Positions 7,197-14,638 of a DNA stretch of 14,675 nt are shown here, piece by piece. The notes beneath the pieces were generated by a model. It saw nothing but the letters and a program-made list of their open reading frames with translations. It was not told the origin of the DNA and did no database searches. Source of the stretch: CAZVKN01 sp964627035 (lineage in GTDB: Bacteria; Electryoneota; AABM5-125-24; Hatepunaeales; Hatepunaeaceae); contig CAZVKN010000054.1 of NCBI GenBank assembly GCA_964627035.1, positions 1-14,675 on the forward strand. The letters run 5' to 3'. Numbering within the stretch: the stretch's first letter is position 1; each line of letters opens with the position of its first letter. A program made the position numbers and the translations under genes.

Positions 7197-7610
7197 ATGA
7201 GCAGAATCATTAATGTACTTGTAGGAGTCTTCTTAGTAATGGGACAAATTGCCATCGCTGTTCCATCTGATGAGATCACCTTCAAGACGGCGGTAAAGGC
7301 GCCAGTGGGATTTGAGGCTTGGACTTTCTTCTGGCAAATGCCAGCAATAGATGTAGACGCTACGCTGAAATATGTAGTCATTCAACCTGACGGTAAAGAA
7401 TATTTCCGGTACACGATACCGAAGGAGAGTAAGAAAGGTGCTAACATCAGGTCAGATTTCGCTTTGGGCTTTGCAGGAGGAGATCCAAGCGTATTCTACG
7501 GCAAAGACATCATCTTCAAATTCAGCGTGAACAAAGGTAAGATCAAATTTGATCCGAAGACAACTTACAACTTTGAGTTTCGGAACACGGTCAAAGGAAT
7601 CAGACAATAA
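7197..7610 (+). CDS. Small secreted protein of unknown function
   Basis: 137 residues. Family not recognised. Residues 1-21 form a clear signal peptide (SRIINVLVGVFLVMGQIAIA), with probable cleavage before VPSDE. The mature part of about 115 residues is rich in beta-prone stretches and aromatics (FEAWTFFWQMPAI, YVVIQPDGKEYFRY, IIFKFSVNKGKIKF, TYNFEFRN), suggesting a small beta-sandwich or lipocalin-like fold. No catalytic motif or cysteine pair is visible, and unlike its large neighbours it has no sorting tail, so a periplasmic location is likely. The ATG has a strong Shine-Dalgarno (CGGAGGAAG, about six bases upstream). It sits alone between possible gene relics. It could also be the 5' portion of a longer gene whose sorting tail survives at 8337-8432, but the frame stops cleanly at TAA. 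Confidence 0.7.
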   Translation: MSRIINVLVGVFLVMGQIAIAVPSDEITFKTAVKAPVGFEAWTFFWQMPAIDVDATLKYVVIQPDGKEYFRYTIPKESKKGANIRSDFALGFAGGDPSVFYGKDIIFKFSVNKGKIKFDPKTTYNFEFRNTVKGIRQ

Positions 7611-7726
7611 GATTGCCGAACAAATCAATCGAGCCACTCGGGAAGCAGCTATGCCTGATAAAATAGTTGATTTATCTTTTAATGAAAAGTGCAGAATCAG
7701 CTATGGGAGCCAAAAGCGAGGAAACG

Positions 7727-8350
7727 ATGGTAACGTACGTGACCGACACATCCATGTGGGAAGACTGGTATCGTGATTACAGGTTGGGTTTGATACTGAT
7801 CATGCCACCGGAGAATGTGTCCCGGCAGATAGACCTGTTCCGTGCGAAACACGACCCGTATGCATTTGCCATCTGCCCGACCCACATTTCTGTGTCCGAT
7901 CCTTTGCACCGCGAGATGACCACTGAATTGGAAGAGGAGATCCGGGACATCCTTAGCAGGATTGAGCCGTTCACTCTCCATTACGATAAACCGCATGCAT
8001 CCCCCAAGCGAGGTGGCGTCGCCTATCCGATCACGCCTCAAAAACCTATTGATGATCTGAAAGAGGCACTCCACAGTGCTGCAATCTTCGAGGGGAAGGT
8101 GTATCAGAGGCGTAACGTACGGGCACACATGACAATAGCCGAGTTCCTATCCATAGAGGACAGCCTTAAGCTCTGTGCCGAGCTTCAGGATTCGGCTCCG
8201 AGCGGGTCATTTCTCTGTGACCGACTGGAGTTCATCGTCCCTGATCAGGATTTTCATTTTCAGAAAGTTGGCCAGTTCTTCTTGGGAGCAGGGACCAAAA
8301 AACAAGGAAAGTTCCAACCAAAGGTCGAAGCCGACGACTTGGAATGCTGA
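7727..8350 (+). CDS. 2H phosphoesterase superfamily protein (2'-5' RNA ligase-like)
   Basis: 207 residues. The two hallmark H-x-S/T motifs of the 2H superfamily are present: PTHISVSD (His53, Ser55) and RAHMTIAEF (His134, Thr136). Spacing of about 80 residues fits the LigT/cyclic-phosphodiesterase fold. Such enzymes act on 2'-5' or 2',3'-cyclic phosphate bonds of RNA or nucleotides; the substrate here is unknown. No signal peptide, so cytoplasmic. The frame is open from 7667 (TTG) with ATGs at 7682 and 7703, but only the ATG at 7727 has a fitting GAGG (7718-7721), and the protein then begins close to the conserved MWEDWYRDYR region. The last about 18 residues after FFLGAG (KKQGKFQPKVEADDLEC) look non-native: they overlap, in another frame, a relic of a sorting tail, suggesting the gene was joined to foreign 3' sequence. 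Confidence 0.75.
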   Translation: MVTYVTDTSMWEDWYRDYRLGLILIMPPENVSRQIDLFRAKHDPYAFAICPTHISVSDPLHREMTTELEEEIRDILSRIEPFTLHYDKPHASPKRGGVAYPITPQKPIDDLKEALHSAAIFEGKVYQRRNVRAHMTIAEFLSIEDSLKLCAELQDSAPSGSFLCDRLEFIVPDQDFHFQKVGQFFLGAGTKKQGKFQPKVEADDLEC

Positions 8351-8432
8351 TGCTCTTCCATCTGGAGTGTATTTGCTGGTTTATGACCAGGGGAGTAGCA
8401 TATCAGCTCGCAAACTTGTGTTAATCAGGTAA
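8337..8432 (+). pseudogene. Orphan type IX sorting tail (3' relic)
   Basis: In the frame ending at TAA 8430-8432 the DNA encodes TWNADALPSGVYLLV and then SSISARKLVLIR. This is the closing half of a sorting domain, closely like WDASDVPSGVYLV...VILLR and WDALRVPSGVYLM...VLLLR in neighbouring genes. The usual opening (YPNPFN, then VYDLNGKLV) is missing, and the relic begins inside the 3' end of the 2H phosphoesterase gene in a different frame. It is what remains of a secreted-protein gene whose body was deleted or replaced. Confidence 0.75.
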
Positions 8433-8495
8433 TGATGTTAGTTTTTCTAAGTTAGAATTTTATAGAATCTTTGTTTTCATGGAGAAAAAGCTATA

Positions 8496-8720
8496 ATGAA
8501 CCTAAAACAAATTGCAGACAAAGCCCTTCATCTGCCAAAGGTAGAACGGGCGGAATTAGCACAAAAACTTCTACTTAGTCTTGATGCACTATCGGAAGAT
8601 GAGATAGCTGAAGATTGGCTGACTGAGGCTTACCGTAGAGCGAGAGAACTTGACGATGGCACTGTTCAGGCGATTCCAGCAGAAGAAGTCCGACGCAAAG
8701 CACAAGCCTTGATAAGGTGA
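8496..8720 (+). CDS. Addiction module component (antitoxin), orphaned
   Basis: 74 residues, matching by eye the small 'putative addiction module component' family (PF09720). It has an N-terminal helix with LPKVERAELAQKLLLSL (16-32), then LSEDEIAEDWLTEAYRRA, and ends IPAEEVRRKAQALIR. These antitoxins pair with a RelE/ParE toxin encoded immediately downstream, which is normally bound and neutralised. The classic GTGA overlap with the toxin start is present here (8717-8720), but the toxin frame stops after 21 codons, so this antitoxin has no local partner. A GGAGAAAAA lies upstream of the ATG. It may still be expressed and might neutralise related toxins elsewhere in the genome, which is inference. 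Confidence 0.8.
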   Translation: MNLKQIADKALHLPKVERAELAQKLLLSLDALSEDEIAEDWLTEAYRRARELDDGTVQAIPAEEVRRKAQALIR

Positions 8721-8782
8721 GCTATTTCCTCCATCCTGCCGCAGAGGCGGAACACCTTGAATCCGTAGCCTATTATAACTAA
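8717..8782 (+). pseudogene. Truncated RelE/ParE-family toxin
   Basis: A GTG start overlapping the antitoxin stop by four bases opens a frame reading SYFLHPAAEAEHLESVAYYN and then TAA. This is the usual N-terminus of RelE/ParE toxins paired with PF09720 antitoxins (HPxAExE...AxxYY). A full toxin has about 90-100 residues; all catalytic and RNA- or gyrase-contacting parts are missing. The next gene's leader begins immediately, so a deletion junction near 8777-8790 is likely. Confidence 0.7.
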
Positions 8783-8801
8783 ACCTATAAGGAAACAGTT
8801 A

Positions 8802-9752
8802 ATGTCCGCAAATAAATTTCTGATCACGATGATGACGGTAACGACGATTCTATTCATTTCATGCGATGATGACAGTAATCCTGTTGTAGTTGATCCAGAT
8901 CCATTTACACCGGACGGTATGGTTTTAATTCAATCGAAAGACCAAAGCTTTCAGATGGGCTCTGACTGGTCAATACGTATATTTCCGGATGAGCAACCCA
9001 TCCATACAGTTAGTTTTACATACAACTTCTGGATGGACACAACTGAAGTGACACAGAGCGATTATGACAGTGTAATGTCTGCTTATTATGCAGATTACGT
9101 GTCACCCAACTGGTTTGAAACATTCGGCTTGGGTGACGAATATCCCGCCTATGATGTCTATTGGGGAGATGCTGTTCTTTACTGCAATGCGCGTAGCAGA
9201 CGTGACGGACTTGATACTGTTTACACTTACACAGCCATAAACGGCATTCCCGGTAGTCAGTCTGATTTGGATGGAGTAGTAGCTGATTTCAATGTTAATG
9301 GATACAGGCTGCCGACCGAAGCAGAGTGGGAGTTTGCGTGTAGAGCGGGAAGCTACACAGATCTATACTGGGGGAAAGATTGCAATCCGTATCCAGAAAC
9401 CTCAGAAGATAGTCTTGAATTCAGTGACAATGCTGTGTGGTATGGGAATGCATGGCTTTATGGTGTGGACAGCCCCGAATACGGCACTCATCCGGTCGGC
9501 ACGAAGACACCAAACGGCAACGGCTTATATGACATGGCAGGCAACCTGTATGAGTGGGTTCATGATTGGTATGGTGAATATTCTGCTGAGGATGTAACTG
9601 ATCCGACCGGACCTGCTGAAGGTCCCTGGCATTTTGTCAGGGGTGGTAGCTGGGGAAACTACTCCGAATATCTCCGCTCATCCAACAGGACGTTTGATAA
9701 TCCCGGTTATATGTACTACTTTATAGGCTTCAGAGTGGTGCTTCCACAGTAA
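8802..9752 (+). CDS. SUMF1/formylglycine-generating-enzyme-like lipoprotein
   Basis: 316 residues. Hydrophobic N-terminus with a lipobox ending at Cys21 (LFISC), then an acidic, proline-rich linker, so it is probably a lipoprotein. Residues about 38-316 carry SUMF1/FGE fold landmarks: MVLIQ...FQMGS, WMDTTEVTQSDY, YRLPTEAEWEFACRAG (168-183), GLYDMAGNLYEWVHDW (241-256), FVRGGSW (278-284) and GFRVV near the end. Genuine formylglycine-generating enzymes have catalytic cysteines after the RGGSW segment. Here that segment reads GNYSEYLRSSNRTF with no Cys, so it probably does not oxidise sulfatase cysteines and more likely uses the fold for binding. AGGAA precedes the ATG. The CotH gene follows after 27 bases, suggesting one operon. 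Confidence 0.8.
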   Translation: MSANKFLITMMTVTTILFISCDDDSNPVVVDPDPFTPDGMVLIQSKDQSFQMGSDWSIRIFPDEQPIHTVSFTYNFWMDTTEVTQSDYDSVMSAYYADYVSPNWFETFGLGDEYPAYDVYWGDAVLYCNARSRRDGLDTVYTYTAINGIPGSQSDLDGVVADFNVNGYRLPTEAEWEFACRAGSYTDLYWGKDCNPYPETSEDSLEFSDNAVWYGNAWLYGVDSPEYGTHPVGTKTPNGNGLYDMAGNLYEWVHDWYGEYSAEDVTDPTGPAEGPWHFVRGGSWGNYSEYLRSSNRTFDNPGYMYYFIGFRVVLPQ

Positions 9753-9779
9753 TCATTAAGATCAAAACACAGGAATAGT

Positions 9780-12116
9780 ATGAAGTTGCTCAATGTCCTA
9801 TTGTGTCTCTTAGTCTCAGTCAGCACATTGCCTGCTCAAGGTATGGTGATCAATGAGCTTCTCGCCAGAAACGACACTACCGCAGCCGACCAGGATGGTG
9901 AATACGATGACTGGATTGAGCTGTACAACAACAGCAACACGGCGGTTTCGCTACACGGATATTTTCTCACCGACGACAATGCCGATCTAACCAAATGGAT
10001 GCTGCCCGACACATCCATTGCTGCTAATGCGTTTCTGATTATATGGGCTGACAACGATGACATGCAATCGGGGCTGCACACAAACTTCAGGCTTTCCGGG
10101 TCAGGCGAGACGCTTTTTATGCTGTCACAGGACACGACTATTACAGATCAGGTGACGTTCTGGTCACAGCGTTCTGACGCAAGTTACGGACGATACCCCA
10201 ACGGTGTCGGTGATTTCAAGCAGATGATCCCTACCTTTTCTTCCCCGAACAGCGGTAATGAACCCGGTCGTGAAACTGATGCAAGCGATATCCTGTTCAC
10301 TGATTCATTGGTACACAGTTACAAACTTGAGTTTTACACCGACAACTGGGAAGATTCACTGAGAATCAATTTTGAGCAGCTTGGTCAGATATTCATGCCT
10401 GCACGGCTGACCTATAACAACACAATCATCCTCGACAGCATCGGAGTTCGATACAAAGGGAACTCATCCTATGCCATGTCCCGCAACACACGCAAAAAGT
10501 CTTTCAAACTCCGTTTTGACAAATATGACAATGATAAAAGACTGTATGAGATGGAACGTTTGAACTTCAATAATTGCGTCAATGATCCGAGTTTCATGAG
10601 AGAGACTATCGGGTACAGTATCGCCAGACGATACATTGCAGCACCTCGAACCGCATACGCTGAGCTGTATGTTGAAGATGAGTTGATCGGTCTGTATGTG
10701 GTTGCAGAGCAGATTGATGAACTGTTCATTGATAAGAACTTTACTGACAGGAATGAAAATCTGTTCAAAGCCGCTGAGAACGGCGCTGCTATGATCTATC
10801 GGGGAAATACAAAGAACGATTATATAGCGGAATATGAGTTAAAGACAAATGAAAACCGTGATGACTGGACGAGCCTGATTGAAATGATTGACTCGCTCAA
10901 TCATACACCCGATTCGACATTCGTGCAGGTTATGTCAAATCATCTTGATCTTGACAATATCATCAGGCATCTCGCTTTTAACATGGTACTGTCACACTTT
11001 GACAGCTATACAGGATCAGGACGCAATTACTACTTGTATGAGAATGACAATCGCTTCACTGTAATTCCGTGGGATTTTAACGAGGTCTTTGGGGTTTACG
11101 GGAATAACTGGAATGTAATAACTCAGGATGTCTTCAATATCTCTAATATCAACCAACGCCCGTTGATAAAAAGGATTCTGGATAACGATTCGCTTAGACA
11201 GAGATATGTGAGCTATATCGGTGACATGATCTCCGGACCCGCATCAACCGACTCCGTGAATGTGATGATTGATGATGTTTACAGCCTTATTGGGGGCAGC
11301 GTTCAATCTGACCCGAACAAGCACTACAATTACCAGATGTTTTTGGATAATATAGACAGCGATGTGCGAATAGAGTTGGGCAGGTTAGTACCCGGTTTAA
11401 GATCATTCTCTGCTGCACGAAATGCAAATCTAACAATGCAAATCTACAGTAACGAAGTCTATCCGGGGGATTGCGATAACAACGGTGTTGTGAATGAACT
11501 TGACATCCTTCCGATTGCTGCTTACTTCCTTCACGAAGGAAATCCTCGAGATCGAACATCGTTTAACTGGGGAGCAGAGGATGCTCTGCTTTGGGACAAT
11601 CCGGCAGCTACATTCGCGGATGCCAACGGTGACGGCAGGGTGGATGAGGTTGATGTTATTGCCATTGGTGTTAATTGGGGGAACACACATGAGAATGTAA
11701 CCCTATCGTTTGAAGTTTTTAATCTGGACAATCCAACCTATCGCTCAAATCTAAAGTTTCTCTACAGTTCGTTGCAGGGACATGGAGAAGCGGTAACAGC
11801 CATGAAGATGCTGTTGGAGTCAATTTTAGATCTGAATTCCGAGATGCCCATCCAATATTCACTTGACCAAAACTATCCAAATCCATTCAATCCTACGACA
11901 TCAATCGGTTTCACACTGTTGAAAAGTGGGCTCGTTACCCTTGAAATTTACGATGTAACAGGGCGGTTAGTGATGACTCCCTTGCTCTTGCAACAGCTCA
12001 ATTCCGGTCATCATCAACTGCTGTTGAACGGTTCAGGACTTGCAGCAGGAAGCTATCTGTACCGGATTCATAGCGGCAGTTGGAGCAGTGTGAAATCATT
12101 AACTGTGGTAAAATAA
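9780..12116 (+). CDS. CotH-kinase surface protein with lamin-tail, dockerin and type IX sorting domains
   Basis: 778 residues. Signal peptide about 1-20. Lamin-tail domain 22-155 (MVINELLARND, DDWIELYNNS, YGRYPNGVGDFKQM), close to that in the sulfotransferase-like protein. CotH domain about 180-540: GVRYKGNSSY (222-231), KKSFKLRFDKYD, LNFNNCVNDPSFMRE, RTAYAELYVEDELIGLYVV, GSGRNYYLYEN and the signature IPWDFNEVFG (429-438). CotH proteins are atypical kinases; spore-coat CotH phosphorylates other coat proteins, while in bacteria with surface cellulosome-like systems the target is unknown. Dockerin-like calcium loops lie at 564-576 (DCDNNGVVNELD) and 614-625 (DANGDGRVDEVD). Sorting tail from YPNPFNPTTSI (699) to LTVVK. 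AGGAA lies five bases before the ATG. The stop overlaps the start of the cohesin-like lipoprotein (TAATG), so the two products are made together. Confidence 0.9.
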   Translation: MKLLNVLLCLLVSVSTLPAQGMVINELLARNDTTAADQDGEYDDWIELYNNSNTAVSLHGYFLTDDNADLTKWMLPDTSIAANAFLIIWADNDDMQSGLHTNFRLSGSGETLFMLSQDTTITDQVTFWSQRSDASYGRYPNGVGDFKQMIPTFSSPNSGNEPGRETDASDILFTDSLVHSYKLEFYTDNWEDSLRINFEQLGQIFMPARLTYNNTIILDSIGVRYKGNSSYAMSRNTRKKSFKLRFDKYDNDKRLYEMERLNFNNCVNDPSFMRETIGYSIARRYIAAPRTAYAELYVEDELIGLYVVAEQIDELFIDKNFTDRNENLFKAAENGAAMIYRGNTKNDYIAEYELKTNENRDDWTSLIEMIDSLNHTPDSTFVQVMSNHLDLDNIIRHLAFNMVLSHFDSYTGSGRNYYLYENDNRFTVIPWDFNEVFGVYGNNWNVITQDVFNISNINQRPLIKRILDNDSLRQRYVSYIGDMISGPASTDSVNVMIDDVYSLIGGSVQSDPNKHYNYQMFLDNIDSDVRIELGRLVPGLRSFSAARNANLTMQIYSNEVYPGDCDNNGVVNELDILPIAAYFLHEGNPRDRTSFNWGAEDALLWDNPAATFADANGDGRVDEVDVIAIGVNWGNTHENVTLSFEVFNLDNPTYRSNLKFLYSSLQGHGEAVTAMKMLLESILDLNSEMPIQYSLDQNYPNPFNPTTSIGFTLLKSGLVTLEIYDVTGRLVMTPLLLQQLNSGHHQLLLNGSGLAAGSYLYRIHSGSWSSVKSLTVVK

Positions 12117-12640
12117 TGTCAAATATTATGCGTCTTTCAAACCAACTTATCTTGCTGCTGATTCTGATAGTCGTCACCGGATGCGATGAAAACAGTCCCG
12201 GTCCGGTCATCGAGCCTACGAGGATGTATTTTACCTCTGACAATAACGTTCTGTCAGTCGGTTCAACGGTTGAAGTAGAGTTCCGGATTGATAATCTCAT
12301 TGTACCGATATTTGCGCTAAGCTGTCAAATTAATTACAACAGCGATGTACTATCCTTCAATGATTCAACCGGCACTGGACTCGGAGATATGTTCGGAGGG
12401 GATGCTCTGTTGTTTGTTCGGGATGAGGATTCAACAATTCATCTTTCGCTGACTCAAATTCAGGGGGAGCAGGAAATCGGGGGATCGGGAATGCTGTGCA
12501 GTTTCAGGTTTTCCGGAGTGTCAGCAGGACAAGGTCAAATAGAGATAGTTCGTGATGAGCTGCACTTTTATGATGATGAAGGTAACGAAATTGATTACGG
12601 CTCAGTAGAGATTGGTGACATCACTCTCGTTGTTCAGTAA
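12116..12640 (+). CDS. Cohesin-like lipoprotein
   Basis: 174 residues. The leader runs into a lipobox ending at Cys23 (VVTGC), so the protein is probably lipid-anchored. The rest (about 35-174) resembles a cohesin module: LSVGSTVEVEFRIDN (46-60), then FALSCQINYNSDVLSF (66-81) and a closing SGMLCSFRFSGVSAG (124-138) with beta-strands throughout. Cohesins bind dockerins, and the gene immediately upstream encodes one. The start is taken at the ATG overlapping that gene's TAA (TAATG), which gives translational coupling. The frame is open twelve codons upstream, but a start there would bury the signal in coding sequence. Related bacterial Ig-like domains share this fold, so binding is inferred. 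Confidence 0.7.
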   Translation: MSNIMRLSNQLILLLILIVVTGCDENSPGPVIEPTRMYFTSDNNVLSVGSTVEVEFRIDNLIVPIFALSCQINYNSDVLSFNDSTGTGLGDMFGGDALLFVRDEDSTIHLSLTQIQGEQEIGGSGMLCSFRFSGVSAGQGQIEIVRDELHFYDDEGNEIDYGSVEIGDITLVVQ

Positions 12641-12649
12641 ACTGTCAGC

Positions 12650-12672
12650 AGGGCGGACTTTCAGTCCGCTCT
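12650..12672. repeat. Short dispersed hairpin repeat, copy B
   Basis: Same unit as at 33-55, with arms GCGGACT (12653-12659) and AGTCCGC (12663-12669) and a TTC loop; 22 of 23 bases match. It starts ten bases past the cohesin-like gene. With no T-run it is not a typical terminator, but it could stall or protect the operon transcript end. Confidence 0.65.
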
Positions 12673-12683
12673 TAGACAAACAG

Positions 12684-12779
12684 CAGATTGTATCGGGGCT
12701 TTATATATTTACCGTTGAGGATATGACCCCCGAAAACAAGGGCGACATCGAGCACGGCAAATTTGCAGTGATTAGGTAG
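12684..12779 (+). pseudogene. Orphan C-terminal relic of a large secreted protein
   Basis: The frame ending in TAG (12777-12779) reads QQIVSGLYIFTVED, then MTPENKGDIEHGKFAVIR. The pattern SGLYIFTVED...GKFAVIR is the familiar ending of large FCB secreted proteins with a FlgD-like or sorting C-terminus. The frame is nominally open farther upstream but runs through the dispersed hairpin, and no start or other domain is present. It looks like the 3' end of a gene whose body was lost. Confidence 0.55.
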
Positions 12780-12790
12780 GAGAAGTATTT

Positions 12791-13501
12791 ATGAAGAAGT
12801 CAGAAGGAAGACTTATTAAAGGTTGGATAAATCCTTTACAACTTATAGAGTTGGACAAACCTTGGAGTGATCCCGCAAATAATGATGTAACAACAGAAGA
12901 AATCCTAAATTTTATCTGCACACCAGGGGAAGACAATAGCGTTAAAGATCTAATTGGGCGATATAAAGAGATAAGCCAAGAGAAAAAACGACTATCTATA
13001 GCACCAGCAGAAGAACGAATTTTGGAAAAACTTGTTTGGCCACTGAGACATGCAAAAGCGGATTATATGGTTGGAAACTATCTAGGCACCATTTCACTAT
13101 CTGGTATGGTAGCAGAAATGGTTGCTATTCTTTGGTTTGAATTATCGGAAATTTCATTTAATAAGAAAATATTACGAAATAATGAACAAAAACACATATT
13201 TGGTAGAGAATTTGAAAAATTAGGGCAGCAGAGACGAGTCGAAATATTACATTCATTTAATGTTATTAGTGATGAGATCAAGACTGATTTCGATACAATT
13301 AGAACTTTGAGAAGAAAGTATCTACATCTGTGGTCACAAGATCACGATAGAATACCTAAAGATGCATCTAAATCGTTTTTTTCTGCAGTCTCAATTGTTG
13401 TAGAGGTAATCGGTCAGGATTTTAGAAACGGTATGGTCTTGATTAATCCTAAGTTAGTTAAATATTTAGAAAAGAAGGGTGTCTACCAACCGGAATTATA
13501 A
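12791..13501 (+). CDS. Hypothetical protein with HEPN-like helical domain
   Basis: 236 residues, almost entirely helical, with no signal peptide or membrane segment. No family is recognised with confidence. The C-terminal half (about 80-215) resembles HEPN/DUF4145-type domains: a helix with ADYMVGNYLGTISLSGMVAEM (90-110) and, at RTLRRKYLHLW (171-181), an R-x4-H motif (Arg174, His179). That motif is the catalytic signature of HEPN ribonucleases, common in toxin and defence genes. TAGGAG precedes the ATG by about nine bases. The gene and its downstream neighbour are visibly richer in A and T than the secreted-protein genes, suggesting separate acquisition. The HEPN call rests on one short motif. 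Confidence 0.65.
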   Translation: MKKSEGRLIKGWINPLQLIELDKPWSDPANNDVTTEEILNFICTPGEDNSVKDLIGRYKEISQEKKRLSIAPAEERILEKLVWPLRHAKADYMVGNYLGTISLSGMVAEMVAILWFELSEISFNKKILRNNEQKHIFGREFEKLGQQRRVEILHSFNVISDEIKTDFDTIRTLRRKYLHLWSQDHDRIPKDASKSFFSAVSIVVEVIGQDFRNGMVLINPKLVKYLEKKGVYQPEL

Positions 13502-13572
13502 AAGAGACAAAAAAAGAGACTCGTTAGAAATGTACTATCAAGAATCAGTAGAACGAGGATTCATTAATTAAA

Positions 13573-14406
13573 ATGATTATTAGACCCAAAATCCCAATTA
13601 ATCTGGAGGAGTATTCAAGAAGTCCGTATAGAATAGAAGGATTAAAATATGCTCGACTTCTTTACAAACCTAAATATCTTAAGTCTGTGCTTAACTCTAT
13701 TGCTGATACAATACTAGATTTTTCGATTTCTTCTGTAGAAGCAATATTTACCATTTATGATTCCATTAGTACAAAATATAACGAGATCAATCTTGATGAA
13801 TTGCTAAGGGGGATTAATTATAGTTTGAGCAGTGGTGAGCCTTTAAGACTCCACCTGCCTAAGACTTTTGAATACTCCGATGTGTTTTTTAGGCTGATCG
13901 AAGGTGAGAACTACCAGCTGTTTGTCACTCGTTTTTTTGATTACTACTACTCACGTTTAATAGTTCTACTAAAAATATCGATCTATCATAAAGGTAAAAG
14001 GCTCAGACCTTCAAAAATTGAAGTCGATTTATTCCGAAGGTCCTGCCTATGCAAATGGAGAGAAACATTTCCAGAGCTCGCTAACTCATATGAATTCACC
14101 AATGATGAATGGAAATTCCTTTTACTTACAAGATTTTTTATCAGCTCAAAAAAACGAGATGATATGGTTTACGACTCAGAATGGCTTTTTAAGTTTCTTG
14201 AAGAATACTATCCTATGCTAGTGTATGGTGGTAACTACGGCAAGCTTACCGGTATTGTTATTGACGGACAGTTTTCTATTTTTTTTGATAGCCTTCAGAG
14301 ATACTATAATTACTTAGTATATTACTGGGCAAATTTTGGTTGGTTTGTAGGCGATTTAGATAGCAATGAGCGTATTGAAATACTGAAGAAACGTAATGAA
14401 AATTAA
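13573..14406 (+). CDS. Hypothetical protein of unknown function
   Basis: 277 residues, not recognised. Rich in aromatic residues, Lys, Ile and Leu (FFDYYYSRLIVLLKISIYH, YYNYLVYYWANFGWFVGD), mostly helical, without an obvious signal peptide or long membrane span. No metal-binding or nucleotide-binding motif is visible. It follows the HEPN-like gene by 71 bases in the same direction and shares its AT-rich composition, so the two may form one module. The start is uncertain: the only GAGG (13555-13558) lies 14 bases before the ATG, farther than usual. Confidence 0.6.
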   Translation: MIIRPKIPINLEEYSRSPYRIEGLKYARLLYKPKYLKSVLNSIADTILDFSISSVEAIFTIYDSISTKYNEINLDELLRGINYSLSSGEPLRLHLPKTFEYSDVFFRLIEGENYQLFVTRFFDYYYSRLIVLLKISIYHKGKRLRPSKIEVDLFRRSCLCKWRETFPELANSYEFTNDEWKFLLLTRFFISSKKRDDMVYDSEWLFKFLEEYYPMLVYGGNYGKLTGIVIDGQFSIFFDSLQRYYNYLVYYWANFGWFVGDLDSNERIEILKKRNEN

Positions 14407-14609
14407 AATACTTTAAAGGTATCCCTATATTAATTCAAGTTGATTTCATATTTTGACCATAATCCCCTTCCCCCCACATCTACCAGGTTGAGCGCGCAGG
14501 CGGTCTGGACAACCGCACTCGACCTCGGCAGCGGACCGGGATTCAGGATTGAGAAGGGAGTGAAGGTATTGCTCAGTAAGTCGGTGAATTTGCGGAAACC
14601 ATAGGGGAA
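14407..14609. other. Non-coding end region, GC-rich, no convincing gene
   Basis: After an AT-rich stretch, composition turns GC-rich from about 14460. A 74-codon minus-strand frame (14670-14446) runs through the palindromic repeats at 14610-14671 and shows no domain. A short plus-strand frame ending in TAG (14598-14600) encodes QAVWTTALDLGSGPGF and then VNLRKP, which could be another gene end, but nothing identifies it. Confidence 0.4.
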
Positions 14610-14627
14610 GGACAGACACCCCTGTCC
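14610..14627. repeat. Short hairpin GGACAG/CTGTCC
   Basis: A 6-bp perfect palindrome (14610-14615 and 14622-14627) with an ACACCC loop, directly followed by the larger palindrome at 14639-14671. It is probably part of a dispersed repeat cluster at the window edge. Confidence 0.4.
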
Positions 14628-14638
14628 GTCCTATAGTC

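Noticed and set aside
8802..9752. Active formylglycine-generating enzyme partnering the sulfotransferase-like gene
   Set aside because: The catalytic cysteine segment is absent, the genes are about 4 kb apart, and arylsulfotransferases do not need formylglycine.
12650..12672. Rho-independent terminator of the CotH operon
   Set aside because: The stem is good but is followed by TAGAC rather than a T-run, and the same unit occurs elsewhere as a repeat.
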